DNA of 64,000 bases, from assembly GCF_016808095.1 (NCBI RefSeq), contig NC_068970.1, forward strand, positions 64,455,130 through 64,519,129. The letters are read 5' to 3'. This stretch comes from Vigna angularis. Its lineage: Eukaryota; Streptophyta; Magnoliopsida; Fabales; Fabaceae. Each line of letters starts with the position of its first letter. Positions within the stretch are counted from its first letter, which is position 1. The notes under the pieces are model-generated. The model was not told the origin of the DNA, searched no databases, and worked only from the letters and a program-made list of their open reading frames with translations. Both the position numbers and the translations under genes were made by a program. This document shows, one piece after another, positions 23,501 through 34,054 of the stretch.

Positions 23501-25894
23501 ATTAAAAAATATATATTTTAACACACATAAATTTTTTATGTTTATTTGATATTATTTTTCTTTCATTTTTTATTTTCTTATTTTTTTTAAAAATACAAAA
23601 ATTTAATTTTTATGACCAATTTACCTAAATAAATATAAAAGTATATCATTCTATTATTACTCTTACAAATTTACTAGAAGATAATGAAAAAAAAAGAGAA
23701 AGAAGAGTAAAAGTAGATAAAGTCATAAAGCCTATATATTGAGTGTGTGTGAACTAGAGAAAAAAATGTTAATATGTTTCATACTGAATATGTATCGGGT
23801 CATCCTTAGACTAAAGTTTATTCATAGGGAGAAAATCAGTATTATCGTGTTTAATCAAAATTCCTCGTATATATTTAATTCTTACATATACATAAAATAA
23901 ACTGAAAGATAGAAAGTATGTCGAAAAAAAAATCAGTTTTTTATCTTGTTTTGTTCTAAAATCTCATTGGTCAGTGATAATAAGCATATTAAATTGTAGA
24001 AACCTTATAGCAAAAAGAAACATTCAAAGGATAAAAAATAATAATTATTTTATTATGTTTGTAACTTTGTCAAACTTTTTTCTTTTCACTTTTACATTTT
24101 CCCAATTCAAGAGAAGAATGCATTTGACCTCTTATTTTATTTTATTTTTGGGAAAGGTCATACCTTTATTCTACCTTTTTCTTTTTGTCTTTTTGTTATC
24201 TGGGATGGAAAAGATCTTACATTTTTCGTCCAAAAAATTTATATTTAAATTATTTTCTTTGACGGAATTTTGTTAAACTTGATTAAATAGATAGTTTAAG
24301 ACATTGTTTAGTACATTAAAGAATCATAGGTAATTGAATTTTTATATTTATTTAAAAAATAATATTAAATGAATATAAAAAATTTATGTCTCAAAGTATT
24401 ATTTTTAATGTTCCAAAATTTATAATAATTTTTTTTTTGAATATTTGGATTTGAGACATGTCTGTTACGTTTACGAAGCTTCAGATACACATAAAAAAAA
24501 TGGTGTTGGAACATTTGAAAAGGAATATATCACAAGCAACAAAAGTTGTGTTGTTTTCATAATATAGTACAAGAAACCAGGGTGGACCACCATGCATGAC
24601 TTCAGGTTGACCTATTACAGCGTCCCAGAATTAGCAATAAGTTGGACTCCGTAAACTACTAATGTGAATCACAGAAAATTCTAACAAATTCTTTTACCAT
24701 TGAAATTCTTCCTTTTCTTTTTTTCTTTTTTAGGATTCTTTCTCTTTACTATTGTCTTTTATTTCACACCTCTTGTCCTTTTAAGAAACTTAAGTTAATT
24801 TGATGTGCATGCTTTAGGGGTTTAATGACACCAATATTACGTGTTCATACATGAAATATGTAAAATCACATTTTGTCTTCTTATTAATTTTATATTACGT
24901 ACGCAAGAGAGTCCACTTTTAAGTCAATATTTAAGATCATAATTAATATTAAATAACTAAAAAATATGATTTACTTATTGATTAGAGATCTAATGAAAGT
25001 TAAACTCTGGCTTATCTTTTTGCAATGGGGCTGCAGCAGTACAAGTAATGGACATATATATAATATTTTTGTGCATACTATATAAAAGTATATTTAATAT
25101 TAATGGGACAAATTTTATTAAGGAAGATAATTCTATTCCTTTTTAATTTCTTTCTACATTTAAGGTGGGAAGAAAAACTTTGCCAAGATTAAGAGTGAAG
25201 CAAAGTCATTTATATGTGCTTTGATGTCAAGAAGTAGCCCTTGCCATGTTAGAACAATTAGATATTATGTTGATGGTTGGATTGTATAGTATTTGGATTT
25301 CTCACAAAACAATTGTTCTTAGATATTATGTTTATGGTTGGATTTTTTTTATTAAGATATTTAGATTATATATTATTTAGATTTCTTGTTAAACTTACAT
25401 ATGAATATTGTAATAACAATTATTTGCTTTAATGATACTTTTAATTATTTATTTTAAATTCTCTGTATTTGTTATTATAATAAGTATTTTAAACTTTTAT
25501 GATGATTTTCAATGTGTTTCATATTAGATAGGTATGTAAAAAAAACTAATTTTTCCGCACTCCTTCAACAAACTTTATCTTCTTCACTTGTGCATATTTT
25601 TCGGTAGAGAACGTCTCTTCGTCTCACTCTCATTCTTCTCACTCTCACTTGAACACAATTGTTTAATTGTTTGTCATCTTTCCGCCAACTAGACACCGCA
25701 CGTCTCTCTGTCTCACTTGAATACAATTGTTCGCCATGTTTCCGTCAAGGTTGACGATAGTGCTACACTCAACTACACACTCTTTATCAAATTCTAAATA
25801 TTAATGAAATACTAAATATTAATGAAATATTAATGGAATATTAATAGAAGAAGTCCATGTGATAATACCTCATCAACTAAAAATACACCAACTA
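20518..25894. other. Gene-poor AT-rich intergenic stretch
   Basis: The first 100 bases are the MACPF promoter, with a TATATATA run near 20558-20567. Beyond that, no gene is supported over 5.3 kb. A moderately GC-richer patch at 21150-21310 is open on the plus strand for about 45 codons without a recognisable product. Around 22040-22145 there are short inverted-repeat arms (GTGTGGTTTG against CAAACCATGTG). A roughly 60-bp imperfect duplication sits at 25250-25345. Confidence 0.5.
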
Positions 25895-26400
25895 AATCAA
25901 GATAAAACTAATTTATAATATATAAAACTAATTTATAATATATAATAATTTATAATATATAACATCAACTAAAAATAAGATTAATTTAAATAAGATTAAT
26001 TTATACTATATAAATAGATCAACTTAATCAACTAAGATAAAATTAATTTATAATATAAAACTAATTTATAATATATAACATCAACTAAAAATAAGATTAA
26101 TTTAAATAAGATTAATTTATACTATATAAATAGATGGTACTAGAAATAAAACTAATTTATAATATATAATATAAAATCATAACTTTCAATTAAAACTAAT
26201 TAATAATATATAGTGTAAGATCATGACTTTCAACTAAAAATAAAATTAATTTATAATATATAAGACTAATTTATAATAAATTAATTTATAATATATAATA
26301 TATAATATATAAGACTAATATAATATATAAGTAAGACTAATATAATATATAGCACTAAAAGTAAGATTAATATAATATATAAGTATCTCTTTAATATAAG
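25895..26400. repeat. AT-rich tandem repeat block with 116-bp higher-order period
   Basis: Many near-copies of an AACTAATTTATAATATAT unit. Within the block, a 59-bp segment (25961-26019) recurs unchanged at 26077-26135, giving a 116-bp spacing. Later units are shorter and more divergent (TATAAGACTAATATAAT). No coding capacity. Confidence 0.85.
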
Positions 26401-28134
26401 AAGATACAAAAAAAAAAATTTGGTAAATTTTACGCCTTCCCTTACATTTATATATATGGAAGGAGGAAGCCTCTGTCCACTTTTAGAAGTGGGACTTCTA
26501 ACATTTAATTCATAATTCAGATGAAATTATTGTCTGCATTGACTGATCTCTCTGCTTGTTCTGGGTTTGTGGCAACTATTAATCTTGTTTGTTGATCATC
26601 CTAGCAGCATGACGAGTGATGAGAATTCGTCTATGAACCAATCTGGTTTGTCTCTGAAAGAAACATGGAGCAGGGACCCCTACTTCACCACATCTTTGGA
26701 TCAGGAATAAATTGAAGGAAGCAGTTGACAGTATTAGCCTTCTTATGTTTGTTGTCGCTGACGCAGATAGAAAAGAGGTAAATAGTGCATTTTTCTCTTC
26801 ATTATTTTTTTTGTCATTTATATTCTCTTTTTCTATTATATAACATTAGAATTCTCAAGTGAGAAATGTGTGAAAAATTTTCTTTCATGATGCAAAATAA
26901 TAATTTTTCTTTCATTTATAACATTAATAATAGTTTTGATGGAACTATTTTTGTTTATTCGAATATCATAGTAATTATTTTATATATTGAACTAAAAGTT
27001 TGTCAAATTCAATGATGGAATATTTAGTTTTGATGGAAAATAACTATTATATGTTAAGTGTAAGTAATGCGTCTGGTAATTATTTTAAAGAAGAAATTAA
27101 AGTGATAATGTCTTTCTACTTAATATAGGTTAAAGTGTGAAAGATTCATTAACTATTTAGAAAGATTTGAAACTAAGCAATTATGATATATGGAGTGAAG
27201 AATATAAAGAGAAAAAAAAAAGAAAATCAAATGTATAAAGTGGAAAGAACAAAAGAATGTCAAAGGATAAAAAGATATTTGCATTATCGGTTCATCACTC
27301 AGAAAACTCCATAAAAATAGAACCTTAATACAACATAACCAATTTCTCAAGGTATTCAAAGTTACAATATATCTAGTTTCTTATATTTCAAACATGTAGG
27401 ATAGAGTGAAGTATTTTTATCTATAAGCAAGGTGATTAAGTTTATTAATTACCTTTATGTCTTGACCATTTCATTCTACAATATGCTCCGTGTTTTAAGT
27501 TTTTTAGAATTTTTTCTTTAATAGAATTTTAGGGATATACTAAGAATATTAGGAATATTATGATGGAATGTTTTTTCTTGGATATTCTTACAATATTCTA
27601 AAAATTTCTTTTAAATAAAAGTTATATTTTCAGCAAAATTAAAATAAAAAATTTCTTGTTTACAAAAGATATTTTGATTTATATTATGTATTATATAATC
27701 AAACTCGTTCTTTACCTTTTTAAGTTTTTGTTTTTGTCATTTTTCTTCCATAAGCTTTCTTAATTTTTCTCTTTTTCCTTGGTCGTTTTCTTCCATGAAA
27801 TGTTTCTAATTCTTTAAGCGAGAGAGTTCAACATAACATAAGATTTTGTTGAACTTAATAATTTAGGAGAAATTAAACAACTACAATTATTCCTTAATGA
27901 ACATGTACTCAAGGTTATATAGGATTAATGATTTATAATTTTTCTCTTAAAAAAGATTTAGTGGACAATTTGATCACCAAGGAAAATTGTTTAATGACTT
28001 ATTTTATTTTAGAATTTATCTATCTCAAAAGTGATTAAGAGTATACACAAGTGATTAAGAATAACATAAAAGTATTAAAATGTATAATGATAATGATTAT
28101 GTTCTTTCAAATAATTATTAGAATCGTAGTAGAC
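26401..28134. other. Intergenic region with an unexplained open patch
   Basis: At 26611-26780 the plus strand reads MTSDENSSMNQSGLSLKETW and on to a stop, and in the next frame a stretch ending LLMFVVADADRKE before a GTAAAT that could be a donor. It looks like a broken exon or a transcribed non-coding segment; I do not recognise it. The remainder to 28134 is A/T-rich with no supported gene. Confidence 0.4.
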
Positions 28135-28142
28135 TATAAATA
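28135..28142 (+). promoter_or_regulatory. TATA box of the PPR gene
   Basis: TATAAATA in the context GACTATAAATAGG, 47 bp before the ATG at 28189. Transcription would start near 28165, leaving a 5-prime UTR of only about 20-25 nt. A clean TATA box is uncommon for PPR genes, which are usually weakly and steadily expressed. Confidence 0.55.
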
Positions 28143-28188
28143 GGTTCTTAGACGTTGAGGAAATTCCCCGGCAAAACCCAACCCTTCA

Positions 28189-30246
28189 ATGAGTTCCACC
28201 CAAAGTGCGACAAGAAGAATCCTCCGCAACCCGAACACGGTGGTTTCCGCCTTCCACGCGAAACAGCTCCACGCGCAAATCGTGAAAGCCAGAGCAACTT
28301 CGAAGTCTCACTCCCTCGCCTGGGTCTGCATTATAAAATGTTACACCGCTTACGGCCTCCTCCGCCACTCCCTCACCACCTTCAACCTCATGCGCGCTTC
28401 CGGCGTCTCCCCCGACCGTCACGTGTTCCCTTCGCTCCTCAAAGCGTCCACGCTTCTCAAACACTTTCCTCTAGCTCAGTCGCTCCACGCCTCCGCCATT
28501 CGCCTCGGCTTCCACTTCGATTTGTACACCGCCAACGCGTTGATGAACGTCTACTCCAAATTCCACCCTCACCTTTCCGCCAACCACGTGCTCGACCAAT
28601 TTCCCCAAACGCACCACTACCGTAATAATTATAATAACAGTAACAATGATAATAATAATTTTACTGTGAAAATAGACTCTGTTAGAAAGGTGTTTGACAG
28701 AATGCCTGTTAGGGATGTTGTTTCGTGGAACACTGTTATTGCCGGGAATGCACAGAATGGTATGTATGAAGAGGCGTTGGACTTGGTTAGGGAAATGGGT
28801 AGGCAAAACTTGAGGCCTGATTCCTTTACTTTGTCTAGCGTTCTTCCTATTTTTGCGGAGCATGTTGATGTTATCAAAGGAAAGGAAATTCATGGCTATG
28901 CCGTTAGACACGGGTTTGACAAGGATGTTTTCATTGGAAGTAGCTTGATTGATATGTATGCGAAGTGTAATCATGTGGAGCTCTCCGTTCGTGCCTTTTA
29001 CCTCTTGTCTAATCGAGACGCCATTTCGTGGAATTCCATCATTGCTGGCTGTGTGCAGAATGGGAGATTTGATCAGGGGCTCGGGTTCTTTCGTCTAATG
29101 CTGAAGGAGAAGGAGAAGCCAATGCAGGTTTCATTCTCGAGTGTTGTACCGGCCTGTGCTCACTTGACAGCCTTGAACTTGGGGAAGCAACTTCATGGAT
29201 ATATAATTAGACTTGGGTTTGATGGTAACAAGTTTATAGCTAGCTCTTTGGTGGACATGTATGCCAAATGTGGTAATATTAAGATGGCTAGGTATATTTT
29301 TGACAGAATACGTGAGCGTGACATGGTTTCTTGGACCGCCATCATTATGGGATGTGCGATGCACGGGCATGCCCTTGATGCAGTTTCCTTGTTTGAGATG
29401 ATGCTACTTGATGGAGTGAAGCCCTGTTACGTGTCATTTATTGGTGTTTTAACTGCCTGTAATCATTCTGGGTTGGTGGATGAAGGATGGAAGTATTTTA
29501 ACAGTATGCAATCGGATTTTGGTATTGCTCCTGGCCTGGAGCACTATGCTGCTGTTGCGGACCTTCTTGGTAGAGCTGGAAGGTTGGAGGAAGCCTATGA
29601 CTTTATTTCTAACATGGCTGTGGAACCAACAGGAAGTGTGTGGTCAGCATTGTTAGCTGCTTGTAGGGCTCATAAGAATATTGAATTGGCTGAAAAGGTT
29701 GTTGACAAAATCCTTTTGGTTGACCCTGAGAACATGGGGGCGTATGTTATGATGTCCAACATCTATTCAGCCGCCCAAAGATGGAGAGATGCTGCGAAAT
29801 TGAGAGTCCACGTGAGGAAAAAGGGCTTGAAGAAGACTCCAGGATGCAGCTGGATTGAGGTTGGGAACAAAGTACACACTTTTCTGGCTGGAGACGAATC
29901 ACATCCATATTATGACAAAATAAACGAGGCATTGAATATTTTGTTAGAACAAATGGAGAAAGAAGGTTACGTCCTTGACACAAAGGAGGTGCTACATGAT
30001 GTTGATGAGGAGCATAAACGCGACCTGTTGCGCACCCACAGTGAAAGACTTGCGATAGCATTTGGCATCATTAGCACTACTGCTGGTACAACCATCCGTG
30101 TAATAAAGAACATCCGGGTGTGCGTGGATTGCCACACCGCAATTAAATTTATGGCAAAGATTGTTGGCAGGGAAATCATTGTAAGAGATAATAGCCGATT
30201 TCACCATTTTAGAAATGGATCTTGTTCGTGTGGAGACTACTGGTGA
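28189..30246 (+). CDS. DYW-class pentatricopeptide repeat protein (At3g23330-like)
   Basis: PLS-type PPR protein, 685 residues, intronless. Family members bind specific organellar RNAs and usually direct C-to-U editing; the DYW domain is the cytidine deaminase. PPR repeats run from about residue 40 to 520 (VVSWNTVIAGNAQNGMYEEA, AISWNSIIAGCVQNGRF, MVSWTAIIMGCAMHGHA). Then come the E/E+ region (KKTPGCSWIEV) and the DYW domain with the HSE catalytic motif at 617-619, the zinc motif CVDCH at 645-649 and the terminal CSCGDYW, all intact. Resemblance to Arabidopsis At3g23330 runs along the whole length (from memory). An Asn-rich insert (residues 146-157) interrupts the region before the repeat starting DSVRKVFDRMP. 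The N-terminus is short on obvious targeting signal, but organelle import is expected of the family. The first 140 codons are far richer in C-ending codons than the rest. Confidence 0.94.
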   Translation: MSSTQSATRRILRNPNTVVSAFHAKQLHAQIVKARATSKSHSLAWVCIIKCYTAYGLLRHSLTTFNLMRASGVSPDRHVFPSLLKASTLLKHFPLAQSLHASAIRLGFHFDLYTANALMNVYSKFHPHLSANHVLDQFPQTHHYRNNYNNSNNDNNNFTVKIDSVRKVFDRMPVRDVVSWNTVIAGNAQNGMYEEALDLVREMGRQNLRPDSFTLSSVLPIFAEHVDVIKGKEIHGYAVRHGFDKDVFIGSSLIDMYAKCNHVELSVRAFYLLSNRDAISWNSIIAGCVQNGRFDQGLGFFRLMLKEKEKPMQVSFSSVVPACAHLTALNLGKQLHGYIIRLGFDGNKFIASSLVDMYAKCGNIKMARYIFDRIRERDMVSWTAIIMGCAMHGHALDAVSLFEMMLLDGVKPCYVSFIGVLTACNHSGLVDEGWKYFNSMQSDFGIAPGLEHYAAVADLLGRAGRLEEAYDFISNMAVEPTGSVWSALLAACRAHKNIELAEKVVDKILLVDPENMGAYVMMSNIYSAAQRWRDAAKLRVHVRKKGLKKTPGCSWIEVGNKVHTFLAGDESHPYYDKINEALNILLEQMEKEGYVLDTKEVLHDVDEEHKRDLLRTHSERLAIAFGIISTTAGTTIRVIKNIRVCVDCHTAIKFMAKIVGREIIVRDNSRFHHFRNGSCSCGDYW
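28624..28659 (+). repeat. AAT/AAC coding microsatellite in the PPR gene
   Basis: A run of AAT, AAC and similar codons encodes residues 146-157 (nine Asn of twelve). All steps are trinucleotides, so length changes stay in frame. Confidence 0.85.
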
Positions 30247-33200
30247 AATAGCAACTATGACTAGAAAGGGGAAACCAAGCATGACATTATAACTGCATAA
30301 GCAGTACTAAACTGAGAGGTGGAGTAAAAATGCTACGAAATCAGTGTAAAAAGGACAGACTATAATCAAGGCAAAAAATTGGTTGAGAAGTTGCCATGCC
30401 ATAGGAAAGTCATGCCCTAAAAAATGTATTTGAGATAAGGCCTGTGTGCTCTCAGCTTTTTGAAGAGATAGCTTCGGAGTGGGGATTGGGATAACACATT
30501 GTCCAATTTCTTGGAAGCGTTTTGAATTGAGTACAGATTGCCTACCTTTAGCAGCATTGTGAGTGTTCAATTACTTTTACAAATTTTTGTTGGGGGCAGA
30601 AGGTCCTGTTTTTATGTTTTTCATTACCTATTTGACTTCCTACACAATCAATTCAACCAAAAATGTTAATAAACAGATATAAAAGACACGCATTTGAGTT
30701 GTGAATGTCATTGATGAGTCTTGACAGCGCCACTTGTCTTTCTCTGTGCTCTTATACTGCCATTTCAGGGAAAGTACTAGGATTCAAGAAAATGAATTTT
30801 TTAAGCTAGGGCTTTTTTGAGTTACAATTTAGTAAGGAGTTCTTAGAGATTATGTCTTCTGTTTCTCCTCCATATTTTTCTTCAAAGAGCACTAAGGCTT
30901 ATGAACAGGGAAAAAATGCATTCAACCTCTTTTGTATCTCATATGGAAGTACATGGGTAGTCTTATTGAGTGTCTGATTTTTATTGACTTCTTAATTATC
31001 CTGTCTTGGTGTCTATAAACGTGATCAAGAATTTTCTGGTTTTTCCATTTTTGTTCCCAGACGCAGATTGCTGAACGACACCAATATTTTCTGCCTGACA
31101 CAAGTTAACATTCTTCAAATATCCTTTTTTATGTATTTTACAATTATTTTTTTATGAATTATTTGTGCTTTTCCTTTATTAGTTTACGTTACATGAATAT
31201 CACATATTCCATGTATATAACATGAAAATTATGGAAAACAGAATAATTAGATTATGCAATTGCTTGCTAGTTCTTCTGAATTACTTGGCAAAATAAGAAT
31301 AATGAATTTTCTCTGGAAATCTACAAGAGATAGAAGGATTTTTGCTGGAGGAAATTAGCATTCTACCGATTTGCTAGCTTATGGATTTGGGTTTTTCCAG
31401 CTTGAGTTGAGATTAACAAACTTTGAGCATTTACCGGGCTTCCTATCTGTTTATACCTTTCAAGGATTGTTCTGTATTGTCAAAAAAAAAACGAAAAATG
31501 AAGGGATTTTAACTCTTTCATCATTGTCTTCAGTTCTTGAGTGCATAATTTAAACATTATCTCATCCTTTTTTGATTCCAGAGCATTTTCCCTAATCTTT
31601 AGTCCTTAACGTTAAACCAGATCAGATATCATTGGTAGATAAGAACCCCTCATTTCTCTGGTGAACTTGGAGCTTGCAGATTTAAGGGTCGGCGACTCAG
31701 AAGGTAAATCTTGGTGTTTAGATTCCATGAATAGCTTCTCACTCATAGTTCTTGGGTCAATACAATCTTATGAAAAAAATTTCCTAGTCATTTCTAAGAA
31801 TAAATGGGTTACTCTAATAATGCACAAGGTTGTACCATTTGATGCCCATGGAAGGTCAAATATTTCACTTCATTCCAGCACGCAGAGAGGTTGTTTCTGT
31901 AAGATCAAATTCAGTTTAAAGGGAATGTATAGGACATATAATCAGCCAAGATTTGTTATAGGTTGTCAATCCGTTCTATAGAACCACATAAACTTTACGT
32001 GCATATAAGGGGGTGTTGAATTTGGATCCTTCCTATTCATGAGAAAATCCAATTTCTCCTTTTACTCTGTCTGAGGGCATCCGTTAATGCTTTTCCAAAA
32101 CGCTCATGGTTTAGCTAGTTCTTCCATATATTCCGCTGTCAGCATTTTGCTTACTCCTTCTGTATCAAGCTGTTTGTGGAATGGTATCTCGATGGAGATG
32201 TATTGGTCGCTCTGGGTAATAATCTAAATCCCTTTTTTTTTACATGTATGGTACCCATTTGTGGTTACAACTGCTACAAATCTTTGCCAGAAGAAACTCT
32301 TCGAAGGATGGTTCAATCTCCAAATCTTTACTATTGTTACTAGTGAAACCCAGCTCATCACACAGTAAAACATGTCTACGGTACCTATGTTTTCTTAACT
32401 TTTTCCTTGTCTCTGTAGATGTAAAAACAAACATAACAACAAACAGAATAATGTCTGTCAGAAAAATAAAGAAACTTAAATAATGATGGCTTGACTTGCC
32501 TGTTGACCTGAATACTTCACAATTTGCCAGATCAATAAAATATTTTTGGCACATTCCTTTTAAAATATTTTTTATCAATAAATTGTGTGTGTTTTTATTA
32601 AAATAGCGGAAACTCGAGATTTTTAAAAATATCAGTATGGAACTTAACTTATCTAATATTATAGAAGATGTAATGTGAAATAGTAAGTTGTAAACATTTT
32701 TATTTACAAATTAGTACAATTAATTATTTATAGATTCAATCATTCTTAAAAAAGAAAATTATTATGCCTTTGATTATTTCTATTGATTAAACAAATGGTA
32801 AGGTATAACAAAATAAATAGTTAAAGTAAACAAAAATAAAATAGGAAATAACATTTCATGATTAAAATGGTTGAACTTTTTATAATGAATTAAATTAAAC
32901 AGTTCAAGGGTCATCAATGAATTCACCAACAAATGCCATATTTTATGACCTAAAATTAAATTTGATGTTTGGGTGAACAAATTTATTATGTCATTAAGTC
33001 GCTCTTGCTCCCACTTCTTTCTTTTAATGTATTTTTTCTCCAATATCAAATAACTGGCTAACTTTTTTCTTAGGAAGCAAAGGAAATTAATTTATTATTC
33101 AGCTAAACCATAATTCATTAACAAAATAAGTTAGATTTTTGTTCACAAAATTTACATGCTTCAGTATAATTTAACCAAAAATATAAGTAGAAATCAAAAT

Positions 33201-34054
33201 TGTTGAAATGATAGCTTGAAATACTGTAGGACTGATCAAATTTAACATATCGCACGTTTAGTATTAAATAATTTTGAAGCTAAACATATTAGAAAAATCT
33301 TCATTTGTCAGTCATAAAAAAATGAAATCATGCTTGAAGAAAGGCTTGACCTAACATAAAAATTTATAAATAATGTTCCGAACAAACCCTATTGAAAAAT
33401 AACTTTATTTTGACATAATAACAATACTTACATATTGTATCATAAGTAGGTTTTTAATACAAAATTATTCACACTGGAAGCATGTAGAGTATTTAATAAA
33501 ATGTAAACTTTAAAACTAAAACTTCAACTAACTATATCTGTAATACAATTATACAATATGTAAATTTTTTTAGCAAGGTTAGTCTGTAATGCATTTCCAA
33601 ATTCAATTTTAAAATTTCAGTGAATGACACATTAAAATATTTTTATATATTTAAAAAAAATTTAATTTATGTAATTGGACCGTTTCAGTTGGAACGAGAA
33701 GGATGACTCCTCCCGCAAGTAATACAGAAACGACATACTTGCATTCCGAGTAGGGAGAGTTGAACCGAACCGCATTAAAATATTGGAATAGTAAATTAAA
33801 ATATAATAAAAAAAGACCAAACATAGTGAAAAAGATATACCAATATTAATTTTTAATTTATATTTAAATAAAATATCTGAGGTGTGGGTCTGATTCGAAA
33901 ACCCCCAAAAAAGAAAAAGGTTGGAAAGTGCTGTGACGGTACATAAGGAGCCGCATGGAAATTTCATTTCATTTCGTTTGGAGTTTACAACTTTGAACTC
34001 ATCTCTTCAGTTCCCTTTTCTCGCTCTTCTCTTCTCTTGTTTGTTGTATTAGCG
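30247..34054. other. Intergenic region between the PPR gene and HSFA8
   Basis: The first few hundred bases are the PPR 3-prime UTR. Several short open stretches (for example 31661-31981 plus, 32240-32578 minus) lack recognisable domains and family resemblance. From 32600 to 33650 the DNA is A/T-rich. The 33958-33975 segment in the HSFA8 leader contains GAA-AT-TTC followed by further TTC units, a weak heat-shock-element-like pattern. Confidence 0.45.

Noticed and set aside
31661..31981. 106-codon plus-strand stretch downstream of the PPR gene
   Set aside because: It starts with a non-ATG codon, has no family resemblance, and its composition is like the surrounding intergenic DNA.
32240..32578. 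112-codon minus-strand open stretch with a hydrophobic middle, overlapped by a plus-strand stretch
   Set aside because: It has no ATG at its start, no recognisable domain, and runs against another open stretch of similar size; chance openness is the simpler explanation.
33958..33975. Heat-shock element before HSFA8
   Set aside because: Only one GAA/TTC inverted pair is present, followed by same-direction TTC units, and it lies in the leader; too weak to call.
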